Positions 27,539 to 36,189 of a stretch of 56,257 bases of DNA are shown one piece after another (the stretch's first letter is position 1; each line of letters opens with the position of its first letter). A program made the translations under genes and the position numbers. The DNA comes from Halolactibacillus halophilus (GTDB lineage Bacteria > Bacillota > Bacilli > Bacillales > Amphibacillaceae). The notes beneath the pieces are model-generated. The model was not told the DNA's origin. It did no database searches and was given only the letters and a program-made list of their open reading frames with translations. The DNA is taken from contig NZ_FOXC01000016.1 in assembly GCF_900115605.1 (NCBI RefSeq), positions 1 through 56,257 on the forward strand, given 5' to 3'.

Positions 27539-28246
27539 TTGTCATTGCCAACCTGTCCGCATATTAACTATCTTAATGAAGCGACAACAGCTTATTTTAA
27601 TAAGCCTGATCATACGCTAGAGTTATCCAAAGACCAGTATTTATTTCGACAAGGCGATACTGTCACTGATCTGTATTTAATTCAATCAGGACAAGTGCTC
27701 GTTACAAAAACAACACCGGATGGCCGAGAATTATCGTTGCGGTTTTTAGGTCCTGGTGATTTAATTGGAGAAGTGCTGGTTACCGACGCCTCAACACAGT
27801 ACCTCGTTGATGCCAAAATAACAGAACAGGCTACTTTAGCGGTATTTAGACAAGACAAATTAAAGCAAGACTTAAAACAAGACGCTGATGCCTTACTTGA
27901 TTTACTCAATTATACTCAACTGATGTATCGAAAGGATCAAACGAAATTTCGCGATCTGGTTTTACACGGCAAAAAAGGCGCGCTTTATTCAACTTTAATT
28001 CGCTTAAGTAATAGTTATGGTCAAACAAAACCTGATGGCATTCACTTAATTAAATCATTCACTCATCAAGAACTCGCCAATTTTTGTGCGACATCGCGTG
28101 AATCGGTTAATCGATTGCTGAGTGATTTAAAAAAACAAGCGGTGATTAGTGAACAGAATCAACGACTGATCATTCACGATGTAGACCATCTCAAACAAGC
28201 GATCAATTGTGATCATTGTCCAGTTGTGCTTTGTACCATTAATTAA
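27539..28246 (+). CDS. fnr: Fnr, anaerobic Crp/Fnr-family regulator (Bacillus type)
   Basis: 235 residues. A cyclic-nucleotide-type sensor barrel (about 20-130) is followed by a winged helix (FTHQELANFCATSRESVNRLLSDLK). The C-terminus CDHCPVVLC has Cys at 224, 227 and 232, the C-x2-C-x4-C spacing of B. subtilis Fnr, which binds a 4Fe-4S cluster there and not at the N-terminus as in E. coli. An extra Cys lies in TCPHIN. It should activate fermentative or nitrate-respiration genes without oxygen. Start is TTG with GAGGTG upstream, immediately after uppP. Confidence 0.9.
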   Translation: MSLPTCPHINYLNEATTAYFNKPDHTLELSKDQYLFRQGDTVTDLYLIQSGQVLVTKTTPDGRELSLRFLGPGDLIGEVLVTDASTQYLVDAKITEQATLAVFRQDKLKQDLKQDADALLDLLNYTQLMYRKDQTKFRDLVLHGKKGALYSTLIRLSNSYGQTKPDGIHLIKSFTHQELANFCATSRESVNRLLSDLKKQAVISEQNQRLIIHDVDHLKQAINCDHCPVVLCTIN

Positions 28247-28276
28247 TGATCATTGAGCTGTTTCATTTATCTCGAC

Positions 28277-28310
28277 AAAAAAGAGAACCGATGACCGGTT
28301 CTCTTTTTTT
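28277..28310. terminator. fnr / yitW bidirectional terminator
   Basis: AAAAAAGAGAACC pairs with GGTTCTCTTTTTT between two converging genes. Confidence 0.9.
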
Positions 28311-28311
28311 A

Positions 28312-28620
28312 TCAATCTGGAATACCTAAAGCAATCTTCGCATAACGAGACATGCGGTCTTTACTCCAAGGCGGTGACCAGACAATATTCACTTCTGTTT
28401 CTTTTACTTCTGGCAACTCCATTAGTGCACGTTTCACATCAGCTTCGATGTGTCCTGCAAGCGGACATCCCATAGCCGTTAACGTCATAGTTACAACCGC
28501 TGTTTCATCATTTAATTCGACACCATATATAAGCCCTAAATTCACAATATCTATGCCTAGCTCAGGGTCAATCACATTTTCTAGTGCCCCCAGCATGTTT
28601 TCTTGTAGCGCTTCATCCAT
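28312..28620 (-). CDS. yitW: Fe-S cluster assembly factor, PaaD/MIP18 family (YitW)
   Basis: 102 residues of the DUF59 fold: VIDPELGIDIVNLGLIYGV followed by VTMTLTAMGCPLAGHI, where the Cys is the conserved family residue, and VWSPPWSKDRMS. Such proteins (SufT/PaaD-like) help maturation of iron-sulfur proteins. It lies in the order yitW-yitV with yitU nearby, as in B. subtilis. GGAGGG precedes the ATG. Confidence 0.9.
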   Translation of the reverse strand: MDEALQENMLGALENVIDPELGIDIVNLGLIYGVELNDETAVVTMTLTAMGCPLAGHIEADVKRALMELPEVKETEVNIVWSPPWSKDRMSRYAKIALGIPD

Positions 28621-28718
28621 TGGGTCATCCCTCCATCTTTTTTAACTTTTTGTTTAAGAAACTTACATCTAGTATATACAATTTCTCATTAAATTTAAAT
28701 AACTTTTACTTATTCACC

Positions 28719-29465
28719 TTAATACTTAAAAAATTCACAACATTTTTCTTTCGCTAACCGGCTAACTTTATGTCCTTGATTCGGCTCTTTAATATAAGTG
28801 AGACGACCCTGATAGCGTTTTGATTCAGTTAGATCTTCTACGAATTGCTCGGTTAAATCAAACGGAACGTAATCATCTGCTTCTCCGTGCCAAATGAATA
28901 AATCGCGGTTATTTAAAGCATCGATATTTTGACTTAAGTCACGCGTGGCTATGTGGGATAATAACTGTTGTTCCTCTATTTTAGACAGAGGAAAGTCACT
29001 GTTTTTGATACTTGCGGTAATGTAGTAATAGAAATCAGTGAGTTTGGCTGTCCCCATCAATAACGCCGCTCGTTGAATGAATGGGTATTGGGTCAGGCTT
29101 ATCGCTGTAATAATTCCCCCCATACTTGTGCCGCCGACATGAAGAACAGGGTGATCCTCACATGTCTGTTCTTTTAACCAATCATAAATTAATGGCAGAC
29201 GTTGACTCGTCACATCAATGATCTCGAAAAAATGCCTGTTCTGCTTTGACCTAACGACGCGGTCTGTTTGACTATGTAAGTATGCATCCGGTAAAATCAC
29301 CCGGTATCCTTGACTCACGAGTTGATAGGCCAGTGGTAATTCATCAATGCCTTCACCACCAATACCGTGGTAATAGACAATGGTTTCTAACAGACGTCCA
29401 TCATTTGTCGCTGGTTGACATACTGTTAAGCTTTGGTCATTTAAGTGGAGTTTTTCTACGTGCAT
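28719..29465 (-). CDS. yitV: alpha/beta hydrolase, YitV-like esterase
   Basis: 248 residues if started at the ATG at 29465, which has AGAGGG upstream; longer frames have no ribosome site. The nucleophile elbow is GGTSMGG, the oxyanion side YYHGIGGEG, Asp in WHGEADDYVPF and His in NQGHKVS, completing a serine-hydrolase triad. B. subtilis YitV shares this size and place. The substrate is unknown. About 100 bases separate it from yitW. Confidence 0.82.
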   Translation of the reverse strand: MHVEKLHLNDQSLTVCQPATNDGRLLETIVYYHGIGGEGIDELPLAYQLVSQGYRVILPDAYLHSQTDRVVRSKQNRHFFEIIDVTSQRLPLIYDWLKEQTCEDHPVLHVGGTSMGGIITAISLTQYPFIQRAALLMGTAKLTDFYYYITASIKNSDFPLSKIEEQQLLSHIATRDLSQNIDALNNRDLFIWHGEADDYVPFDLTEQFVEDLTESKRYQGRLTYIKEPNQGHKVSRLAKEKCCEFFKY

Positions 29466-29636
29466 AATGATCCCTCTTTCATTCAGCTGCGATTTGATAT
29501 GAATTATTCTCCTTCCTACTGTATCACGTCTCACTTTTTACTTCCACTTATAACCTTTTACGAGTTACGAGATATTTACTTTACAGGTTCACTTTTTTTC
29601 TTTACACTTATGTCTAGAAGTGGAGAGTGAAACTAT

Positions 29637-30458
29637 ATGAAAAAACATTTAATTGCCTTGGATTTAGATGGAACTTTATTAACATCTACCCAAACAATCA
29701 GTGACAGAAATAAACGCGCCATTGATAAAGTACGTGCTCTCGGTCACACCGTCGTGATTGCGACTGGACGACCGCACCGGGCAAGTATTGATTATTATCA
29801 TGAACTCAGACTGGATACACCCATGGTGAACTTTAACGGGGCCCTCTTGCACCACCCAACCAATAAAGACTGGGAAGCCTTGCATTCACCGTTAGGGCTT
29901 CGAACCGCCAAAAAAATCATTCAAACGTGTTATGAGTTTGAAGTGAATAATATTATGGCAGAAGTAAAAGACGATGTGTATCTTGACCGGTATGACGATG
30001 AGATTATGACCATTCTGCATACACAAAAAGAAGATGATCCGATTAAAATTGGTAGCTTGAAAAACAGTTTAACAAGTGACCCTACTTCGATCTTGATTCA
30101 TCCAAAAGATGATCATATCGACGCCTTGCGTAAACGCTTGGATGATGACCATGCTGATGTCATTGAACATCGACGTTGGGGAGCTCCATGGAATATGATT
30201 GAAATTGTCCGACAAGGGATGAATAAAGCCGTTGGATTAAAACGGATTGCACATTATTACCATGTTAACCAAGCCAATGTCATTGCTTTTGGTGATGAAG
30301 ATAATGATTTAGAAATGTTAGATTATGCCGGCATTGGTGTCAAGATGGCCAATGGAAATGATTGCCTTAATACGGTTATTAATGAAACCACAACAACCAA
30401 TGACGACAACGGTGTTGCGCAATTTTTAGAAACATATTTTAACCTTGAAAAGGAGTGA
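29637..30458 (+). CDS. yitU: HAD-superfamily sugar-phosphatase-like hydrolase, Cof type (YitU)
   Basis: 273 residues. HAD motif I is DLDGTLLTS (nucleophile Asp near 9), motif II VIATGRPHR, and the C-terminal motif IV is FGDEDNDLEML. The large cap between them makes it a Cof/IIB-type phosphatase. YitU of B. subtilis has been assigned FMN-precursor phosphatase activity. It is divergent from yitV. Its stop codon lies within the ribosome site of the next gene. Confidence 0.88.
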   Translation: MKKHLIALDLDGTLLTSTQTISDRNKRAIDKVRALGHTVVIATGRPHRASIDYYHELRLDTPMVNFNGALLHHPTNKDWEALHSPLGLRTAKKIIQTCYEFEVNNIMAEVKDDVYLDRYDDEIMTILHTQKEDDPIKIGSLKNSLTSDPTSILIHPKDDHIDALRKRLDDDHADVIEHRRWGAPWNMIEIVRQGMNKAVGLKRIAHYYHVNQANVIAFGDEDNDLEMLDYAGIGVKMANGNDCLNTVINETTTTNDDNGVAQFLETYFNLEKE

Positions 30459-30462
30459 TGCG

Positions 30463-30738
30463 ATGTCTATTTTAGTTGAAAAGACACCTAACCCTCTCGC
30501 AATGAAATTCACTGCTCCCATCCAAATGTTTGACGGGACAAACAGTTATCCTGTTCATCAAAAAGATGTAAGTGACTACCTTATTCTGAATCAATTATTA
30601 ACCATTGACGGGGTTGATCATGTTTTTGGGTTTCAAACGTTTATTACGATTATTAAAGAACCAGATGCTGACTGGGAAGTATTAATTCCGGCAGTGACAG
30701 CGCTCATGACTGCGTTTGGTTATGCTGGGGATGAATAG
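30463..30738 (+). CDS. Nfu/NifU N-terminal-like protein
   Basis: 91 residues starting at ATG 30463, whose AAGGAG overlaps the yitU stop. The TPNPLAMKF block near the N-terminus and GVDHVFGFQTFITI strand fit the NifU N-terminal (Nfu_N) domain. The C-terminal Fe-S domain of Nfu is absent. With YitW across the small cluster this hints at iron-sulfur protein maturation, but a direct role is unproven. Confidence 0.82.
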   Translation: MSILVEKTPNPLAMKFTAPIQMFDGTNSYPVHQKDVSDYLILNQLLTIDGVDHVFGFQTFITIIKEPDADWEVLIPAVTALMTAFGYAGDE

Positions 30739-30769
30739 AGAATCTGACACAGCTTAATATAAGAAGTAC

Positions 30770-30801
30770 AAACAGACCGTGACGCTTGTCACGGTCTGTT
30801 T
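30770..30801. terminator. terminator between Nfu_N gene and response-regulator gene
   Basis: AAACAGACCGTGAC and GTCACGGTCTGTTT with a four-base loop serve both converging transcripts. Confidence 0.9.
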
Positions 30802-30807
30802 AACCTG

Positions 30808-31455
30808 TTAAAAGTCCAATTTAACTAATATACCTAATCGCTTTCCTTCTGCGATCGCATCAGCACGAGAGGTCACGTGCAGTTTTTGGAAAATTTTTGT
30901 TAAATATCGCTCTACCGTTCGCTTACTCACATGAATTTCTTCCGCAATCTCATCGTTTGAGAAACCCTTTTCAACATAATGGAGTACCTCGTGTTCAACT
31001 TCAGTGAGTGAGACACGCCCCCCACTCCCCGCCATCACTTTTTGTCCATCACGTTTCAAAGTATCCAGCCACTCCTGTGGAATCACGGCTAAATCATTCA
31101 AGGCACACATCACCGCATAAATCAGTTGGTCATTTGAGAAGTTTTTACTTATAAAACCAACCGCACCGAGTTGGACTAATTTATTAAAGTAGGCAGTTGT
31201 ATCATAGCCCGTATAAATAAGAATTCGCGCATTTGACTGTTCACTTTTAATACATTGAGTCAGTTCAATACCATTCATCACCGGCATATGTAAATCAACA
31301 ATAAATAAGTCGTAATCACATACCATCATCTTTTCTAGCGCTGCTACACCCGATGATACATAATCAACCGTTAAATCACCGGTTTCTTCTAACAATCGTT
31401 TCGTACCTTCCCCGACGATTTTATGGTCATCGACGAGTAATATTTGATAAGCCAT
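30808..31455 (-). CDS. ComA-like response regulator (NarL/LuxR family)
   Basis: 215 residues. The receiver has DD at 9-10, phospho-acceptor Asp in FIVDLHMPVMNG (near 55), Thr/Ser switch in YTGYDT and Lys in ISKNF. The LuxR-type HTH is VEKGFSNDEIAEEIHVSKRTVERYL. Similarity to B. subtilis ComA is notable in YTGY and in the FSNDEIAEEIHVSKRTVE helix. It begins 10 bases after the kinase stop, so the two are one operon. Whether it controls competence, exoproducts or something else is unknown. Confidence 0.85.
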   Translation of the reverse strand: MAYQILLVDDHKIVGEGTKRLLEETGDLTVDYVSSGVAALEKMMVCDYDLFIVDLHMPVMNGIELTQCIKSEQSNARILIYTGYDTTAYFNKLVQLGAVGFISKNFSNDQLIYAVMCALNDLAVIPQEWLDTLKRDGQKVMAGSGGRVSLTEVEHEVLHYVEKGFSNDEIAEEIHVSKRTVERYLTKIFQKLHVTSRADAIAEGKRLGILVKLDF

Positions 31456-31465
31456 CGGCTCACTC

Positions 31466-33751
31466 CTAACTATATGGAATATAAATCTGTACCTTTACCC
31501 CCTCGCCAACTTGCGAGTTAAATGTAAATGTTCCTTTAAAACTTTTTATACGTTCATTTAATGCGAATAACCCTAAGTGATGGGCACCATCAGGTTGTTT
31601 TTGTGCTAAATCGACGCCAATCCCGTCATCTAAATAATCAATCGTCATGCCGGTCTGTTCATTCGTAATCGTTAAGTTGACTTTGCTTGCTTTCGCATGT
31701 TTATTTGCATTTGTTAAAAGTTCTTGAACGGCTCGGTAAACAAGAAGTTGAATAAAGCGTGATTGATAAAAGTCTGCATCTAGATTTGTCTCGAGAACGA
31801 GTTTACTATTACACTGTAGTTCGAATTTTTCAATCAATTCTTTAATCGCTTCAATTAGACCGACTTCATCTAAAATCGTTGGGTACAGATGACGTGTTGT
31901 TTCTCTTATATCAAAAATGATATCTTGCATCCGCTCTTCAATACCCTTATATACATCCATGCTTTTGGTATTTGATTTACGTAAACTTTCTAAGTCACGC
32001 TTTAATACAATTAAATCTTGTAAAAATGTATCATGTAAATCAAGTGCGAGTTGTTTCCGTTCAATTTCTGACCACTCAAACAACAGCCGTGATAACCATT
32101 CCATGTTTTCGGTATGTTTTGCTTGTTCAAGCTCTTCTAGTAAGTCTTCAATTCTCGTTCTATTTTCCAATGCTAAATTCACAAATTGCACGAGTGTCGA
32201 TACGTAGTTGAGTTGGTCTTGATCTAACGCTTGTTTAGGTTGAAAGAAAAAGAGAAACAATTCACCCTTATAATTATTTATCGGTATCGCATACAGACCA
32301 AAGCGGCCGTTGAGACGACCAACCACAAGACGTTGGTTAAGATAATAATTGAGTAAAGGAATATACCGAGCCGGTAAGCCTTCAGTTTTTTTAGTCGGCA
32401 TCAACATCGATCGGTGCTTGAGCACTTTGAAATGCTCAAGTGGAATCACCTCTTTTATTTCTCTCACAAAACTCTGAATCACATCACCCCTAGTATGATG
32501 AGTCTGAAGTTGCGTGCTAAAACGATAATAGCTCGCTTGAAAATCATTGATTGAAACAAATAACTGCGGCTTAAAGTAATGATCTAATTGTTTCTTCGCA
32601 AAAAACAACCCTAAAATAAGTACCAACGTATAAGAAAACAGACTAAACTCTTTTCTAAATTGGAACGAACTTTCAAACAACATTAAGTGAAGTAACGTAA
32701 TCACCGTCGCTAAAAAAATCGATATGATCAAATAATACGGTAACTTTTTAATCTGTACCCGCAGTAAGTACAATTGATTTGTTAAAATCATATACATGAG
32801 CCCCATAGGAATAAAGAAGAAAAATAAATTCACATACTCAAATGGAATAATCCCTTCTCCAATTACAAAATAAGGAATGATGTAAAAGAAGATATAAGGA
32901 AGCACCCCTAAACCAATCGCATATAACAGGCCATACAACGTATCTTTATTCGATTCTTTTTTTAATTGGGTTAAGCCACTAATCATTTGGACAAGAATCC
33001 AAAACACACTAATACTAAATGACGTTAAAATCAGGTCATTAATATTCAGTTTGTCATAAACGAATAATGAAAATACAATGGTGATCACGCTAAATAAATA
33101 CAATGACTGTACCATCCACCAATTAAACCAGACCGCGTACCGTTCTTTAAAAAATTGATAAATAAAATGAAAGAACACACTGGGTGCAATTAAAAAATTG
33201 ATTATAAGTATTAGTTCAGCTAATGGATAAAATTTAATTTGCGAGCTCGAAGCACTGTAGGCGAGACTAACCACAAACATCGTTAAGGTAATCAGTAGCG
33301 TACTTAAACCGGTATCTTGACGTTTAATATTAATATAGGCAAACACGATACTAATTAAAAAATATAAACTTGGCAGTATTAAATAAAAGAAATATTGCAG
33401 GAAAATATCCGAGACATATCGGACCTGGTAACTCAGTAAGCGATCATCTCGTTCAATGGTAAGTGAGGTTATTTGTTCAATCTTCTGTTTTCTTATAATC
33501 GTATCATGTTCAGCTGGTGAAGCCTCGTTGACTGACACGATAACGTCCCCTTCTGATAGGCCAACCGCTTTGCCCCAACCCAAACGATGTAAGCCAGTAA
33601 TGACGTAGGTATCTGGTTCACTTGTTTCATCAACACTGATTCCGATAAAAGGTGCAAGGTTATTTAAAAATAGATAACTGAAAATGATGACCGTTATAAC
33701 TGTCATCACCATCATGATTTGTGTATAGGATAAATTCAAGCGTTTGCCCAT
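31466..33751 (-). CDS. ComP-like membrane sensor histidine kinase
   Basis: 761 residues, close to the 769 of ComP. An initial membrane segment (residues about 11-31) precedes an extracytoplasmic PDZ-like domain (residues about 45-110; VITGLHRLGWGKAVGLSEGDVIVSVN), then about seven or eight membrane segments to residue 390. The cytoplasmic part has a GAF-like stretch and a HisKA_3 box (LALDLHDTFLQDLIVLKRDL) and ATPase with NKHAKAS and DDGIGVDL, GLFALNERI. ComP of B. subtilis shows the same architecture and senses the ComX peptide. No comQ or comX-like gene is seen upstream. Confidence 0.82.
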   Translation of the reverse strand: MGKRLNLSYTQIMMVMTVITVIIFSYLFLNNLAPFIGISVDETSEPDTYVITGLHRLGWGKAVGLSEGDVIVSVNEASPAEHDTIIRKQKIEQITSLTIERDDRLLSYQVRYVSDIFLQYFFYLILPSLYFLISIVFAYINIKRQDTGLSTLLITLTMFVVSLAYSASSSQIKFYPLAELILIINFLIAPSVFFHFIYQFFKERYAVWFNWWMVQSLYLFSVITIVFSLFVYDKLNINDLILTSFSISVFWILVQMISGLTQLKKESNKDTLYGLLYAIGLGVLPYIFFYIIPYFVIGEGIIPFEYVNLFFFFIPMGLMYMILTNQLYLLRVQIKKLPYYLIISIFLATVITLLHLMLFESSFQFRKEFSLFSYTLVLILGLFFAKKQLDHYFKPQLFVSINDFQASYYRFSTQLQTHHTRGDVIQSFVREIKEVIPLEHFKVLKHRSMLMPTKKTEGLPARYIPLLNYYLNQRLVVGRLNGRFGLYAIPINNYKGELFLFFFQPKQALDQDQLNYVSTLVQFVNLALENRTRIEDLLEELEQAKHTENMEWLSRLLFEWSEIERKQLALDLHDTFLQDLIVLKRDLESLRKSNTKSMDVYKGIEERMQDIIFDIRETTRHLYPTILDEVGLIEAIKELIEKFELQCNSKLVLETNLDADFYQSRFIQLLVYRAVQELLTNANKHAKASKVNLTITNEQTGMTIDYLDDGIGVDLAQKQPDGAHHLGLFALNERIKSFKGTFTFNSQVGEGVKVQIYIPYS

Positions 33752-33856
33752 AACTGTTTACTCCATTTCTTAAATAATATTTTTTCTAGTATAGTGTAGC
33801 ATACTTACAGGAGATTCTTCAGTAACATCCTGGTGGTTTGCTTCTTTTTAGACAGA

Positions 33857-33893
33857 AAAAAAGCTCGAGGGACATAAGCGCCACGAGCTTTTA
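33857..33893 (-). terminator. terminator upstream of the comP-like gene
   Basis: On the minus strand AAAAGCTCG pairs with CGAGCTTTTTTTCTG. It ends whatever transcript arises between yitT and the kinase gene. Confidence 0.85.
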
Positions 33894-33990
33894 CCTTTAC
33901 ATTACCGAATTGTCGAAATATAGCCATTAGGGGAGGTAATGTTCTTCCTATGTAGTGACATAGTATTTATTTCCTCTTTAGTGTAACATA
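33860..33990 (-). ncRNA. candidate small RNA with C-rich loop (or tiny gene)
   Basis: On the minus strand the element has a promoter-like TTGTCG/TATGTT, a CTATGT-CACT-ACATAG hairpin, a perfect eight-pair stem ACATTACC (33935-33942) to GGTAATGT (33899-33906) enclosing a loop with UCCCC, and a terminator. C-rich loops next to a terminator are typical of Firmicute sRNAs that block Shine-Dalgarno sites. The same stretch could encode 19 residues (33902-33961, see separate entry). No known RNA family is recognised. Confidence 0.4.
33902..33961 (-). CDS. possible 19-residue peptide
   Basis: ATG at 33961 with AGAGG 11 bases upstream opens MSLHRKNITSPNGYISTIR, then TAA. It has no signal peptide and no resemblance to ComX known to me. 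Its codons overlap the perfect stem described for the ncRNA candidate, so the two readings compete, or the RNA may be dual function. Confidence 0.25.
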   Translation of the reverse strand: MSLHRKNITSPNGYISTIR

Positions 33991-34083
33991 GCTAATAAAC
34001 AATCGAACCGACAACCTTATACAACTTCCCGCCACATGGTGTCGGTTTGACAATTATGCAAATTATTAACTTGGATTTTTTTA

Positions 34084-34938
34084 CTACTGCTCTCTTCTAA
34101 AGAAACCAAATACCCCTGCTGTTTGTATAATATTTGTAAATGCCTCTGGATCTTTTTCATGGATAATCCGCTCTAAATCGTATAATTCATATCGGGTGAT
34201 CACCACCACTAACATGGATTTGTCTTCTTTCGTATACGCCCCTCTTGCCGGAAGAATCGTAATCCCTCTGACAACCTGTTCATGGATGGCGCTAGATAAC
34301 TCGTCTGTTTTCTTCGTGACAATCATCGCGGTCACTTTCTCATGCCGTGTATGAATCCCATCAATCACACGTGTCGCAACGTAAAGTGCAAGTAACGTAT
34401 AGAGCGCATTTTCTGGTTCATTCAGTAAGCCGGCGAAGAAGATAATAATCCCGTTAACAACCATAAGATACATGCCAATCGGACGGTCTTTCATCCGTGA
34501 GAGAATCATTGCTAAAATATCAGAACCACCTGTTGACGCCCCCCACTTTAAGGTAATACCAACAGCAAAGCCTCCAAGCACTCCGCCAAATACCGCATTT
34601 AACATAATATCATTAGAAAAACTATACACGGGAATAAGTTCTAAAAAGAACGTTGACATACCAACAGAAAGTATACTGTATAAGGTAAAGTGTTTCCCTA
34701 CTTTAAACCACCCCATCAAGAAAACAGGAATATTTAAGAGTAAGAGCCAAATACCCGTGGAGATAAAATCAATATTGAAGAATTGACTAAACACAGTTGA
34801 TAAGAGTTGAGCTATCCCAGTAAAACCACTCGCATAGACATCAGCACTAATGAAGAAAAAATTAAGTGCTACCGCATTAATTAGCGCACCGATAATGACG
34901 ATGATAATTCGCTTCATTTCAAATAAAAACACGCACAT
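34084..34938 (-). CDS. YitT family membrane protein
   Basis: 284 residues: about five membrane segments in residues 8-180 (YitT domain, including GASTGGSDILAMILSR) and a C-terminal DUF2179 domain (VTAMIVTKKTDELSSAI, then GAYTKEDKSMLVVVI). The function is unknown; a transporter or channel role is often suggested. The start is unclear: the ATG at 34938 directly abuts AGGAGGG, whereas the GTG at 34932 has ideal eight-base spacing. Confidence 0.88.
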   Translation of the reverse strand: MCVFLFEMKRIIIVIIGALINAVALNFFFISADVYASGFTGIAQLLSTVFSQFFNIDFISTGIWLLLLNIPVFLMGWFKVGKHFTLYSILSVGMSTFFLELIPVYSFSNDIMLNAVFGGVLGGFAVGITLKWGASTGGSDILAMILSRMKDRPIGMYLMVVNGIIIFFAGLLNEPENALYTLLALYVATRVIDGIHTRHEKVTAMIVTKKTDELSSAIHEQVVRGITILPARGAYTKEDKSMLVVVITRYELYDLERIIHEKDPEAFTNIIQTAGVFGFFRREQ

Positions 34939-35118
34939 TCCCTCCTAAACATATCATTTCACAAACACATAAGTCTCTATTAATTGTTACCCTGATTCAC
35001 TCATTTTTACACTTTTGACTTATTCACCAAAAACCTTTGACGAACACCACCCTACACTATAAACTAGATAGTAATAGGATGCAAATCTTTTTCATTCGTC
35101 CTTAAGGAGGGAATATGT

Positions 35119-35979
35119 ATGACAGTTAAAATTATCGCGGATTCAGCGAGTGACTTAAGTCAAGCTGACTTTTCATCACTTAATATAACGCGCGTGAGTC
35201 TTTCTGTGTTACTAAATGAAGAGACATACTTAGATGGTGAAAATATTGAACCACTATTGGTCTATGACCAAATGCGAGAAGGGCACAGCCCAAAAACATC
35301 ACAGGTCACACCTGATCAATTTGAAGCCGTCTTCAGACAATGCGCAGAAAACAATGATACATGTCTTTACTTAGCCTTTTCTTCTGCGTTATCAGGTACG
35401 TATCAATCAGCTACTATCGCAAAAGAAGCCGTGCTCGATGAGTATCCAGAAGCTGATATTCGTCTCATTGATACACTTTGTGCGTCGTTTGGTTACGGTC
35501 TAATCGTAAAAGAAGCTGCCCGTCTTGCAAGCGCAGGTCAAACAATTGATCAAATCATTGCCCAAAGTCAGTATTACGCGGAACATATGGAACATATTTT
35601 TACGGTAGATGATTTGGAATACCTTTACCGTGGCGGACGTGTTTCTAAAACAGCAGCCTTTATGGGCACCTTACTTAAAATCAAGCCGATTCTTCATGTA
35701 GCTGATGGTAAATTGATTCCACTTGAAAAAATTCGCGGCACAAAAAAAGCTTATAAACGTCTCCTTGATATGATGGAAGAGCGCAGTGTTGATTTAAAAA
35801 ATCAAATTATCGGCATCAGTCATAGTGATTGTTTAGACAACGCTGAGATGTTGGCTGAACAAATCAAAGAACGTTTTGACGTGAGAGATGTTGAGATTCG
35901 TATGATCGGTTCGGCTATTGGCTCACATACTGGACCAGGTACAATTGCGATCTTCTTCCCAAGTAACCCAATGCACTAA
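35119..35979 (+). CDS. DegV family protein, FakB-like fatty-acid-binding
   Basis: 286 residues of the DegV fold: IADSASDL at the N-terminus, SPKTSQVTP and FSSALSGTYQSA binding-site motifs, FTVDDLEYLYRGGRVSKTAAF and IGSAIGSHTGPGTIAIFF at the end. In Staphylococcus FakB presents bound fatty acid to the kinase FakA. The window's DAK2-DegV fusion is a candidate partner, in addition to a separate FakA likely encoded elsewhere. Ribosome site AAGGAGG. A single gene ended by a terminator. Confidence 0.9.
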   Translation: MTVKIIADSASDLSQADFSSLNITRVSLSVLLNEETYLDGENIEPLLVYDQMREGHSPKTSQVTPDQFEAVFRQCAENNDTCLYLAFSSALSGTYQSATIAKEAVLDEYPEADIRLIDTLCASFGYGLIVKEAARLASAGQTIDQIIAQSQYYAEHMEHIFTVDDLEYLYRGGRVSKTAAFMGTLLKIKPILHVADGKLIPLEKIRGTKKAYKRLLDMMEERSVDLKNQIIGISHSDCLDNAEMLAEQIKERFDVRDVEIRMIGSAIGSHTGPGTIAIFFPSNPMH

Positions 35980-36002
35980 TTCTAAATTTATTCAACTTAA
36001 AC

Positions 36003-36037
36003 AACCCCGACTCTATTATGAGCGGGGTTACTTTTTT
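36003..36037 (+). terminator. degV terminator
   Basis: AACCCCG and CGGGGTT around a 13-base loop, followed by ACTTTTTT. Confidence 0.88.
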
Positions 36038-36140
36038 AGCTGTCTATCTACTGACGGACTTTCTACTTCCTTCACTTCCATCACATTTAGTATAGAGCCA
36101 TGAAGAGACGATTCGATTCAACCCTATTGTACAACCAAAA

Positions 36141-36178
36141 ATGAAGCCGTAAGAGCAATTACCTCTTACGGCTTCATG
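36141..36178. terminator. terminator of CwlO-like gene
   Basis: ATGAAGCCGTAAGAG and CTCTTACGGCTTCAT form a 15-pair stem 12 bases past the stop of the endopeptidase gene. Confidence 0.9.
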
Positions 36179-36189
36179 ATATATCATTA

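Larger units (their letters stand above)
33752..34083. other. yitT-to-comP-like intergenic region
   Basis: 332 bases with no ordinary gene. Reading the minus strand: inverted repeat AACCGACACC to GGTTGTCGGTT (about 34006-34051) past yitT, a possible promoter (TTGTCG, 18 bases, TATGTT), the small structured element 33860-33990, then TATACT and GGAG signals just before the kinase ATG. The kinase promoter TATACT (about 33791) lacks an obvious -35. Confidence 0.55.

Noticed and set aside
33752-34083. ComX pheromone gene upstream of the comP-like kinase
   Set aside because: No frame of suitable length with a C-terminal Trp region and no ComQ-like gene; the only small frame has no such features.
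36003-36178. CRISPR-like pair of hairpins between degV and the CwlO-like gene
   Set aside because: The two hairpins differ in sequence and each ends a gene; no repeat-spacer pattern occurs anywhere in the window.
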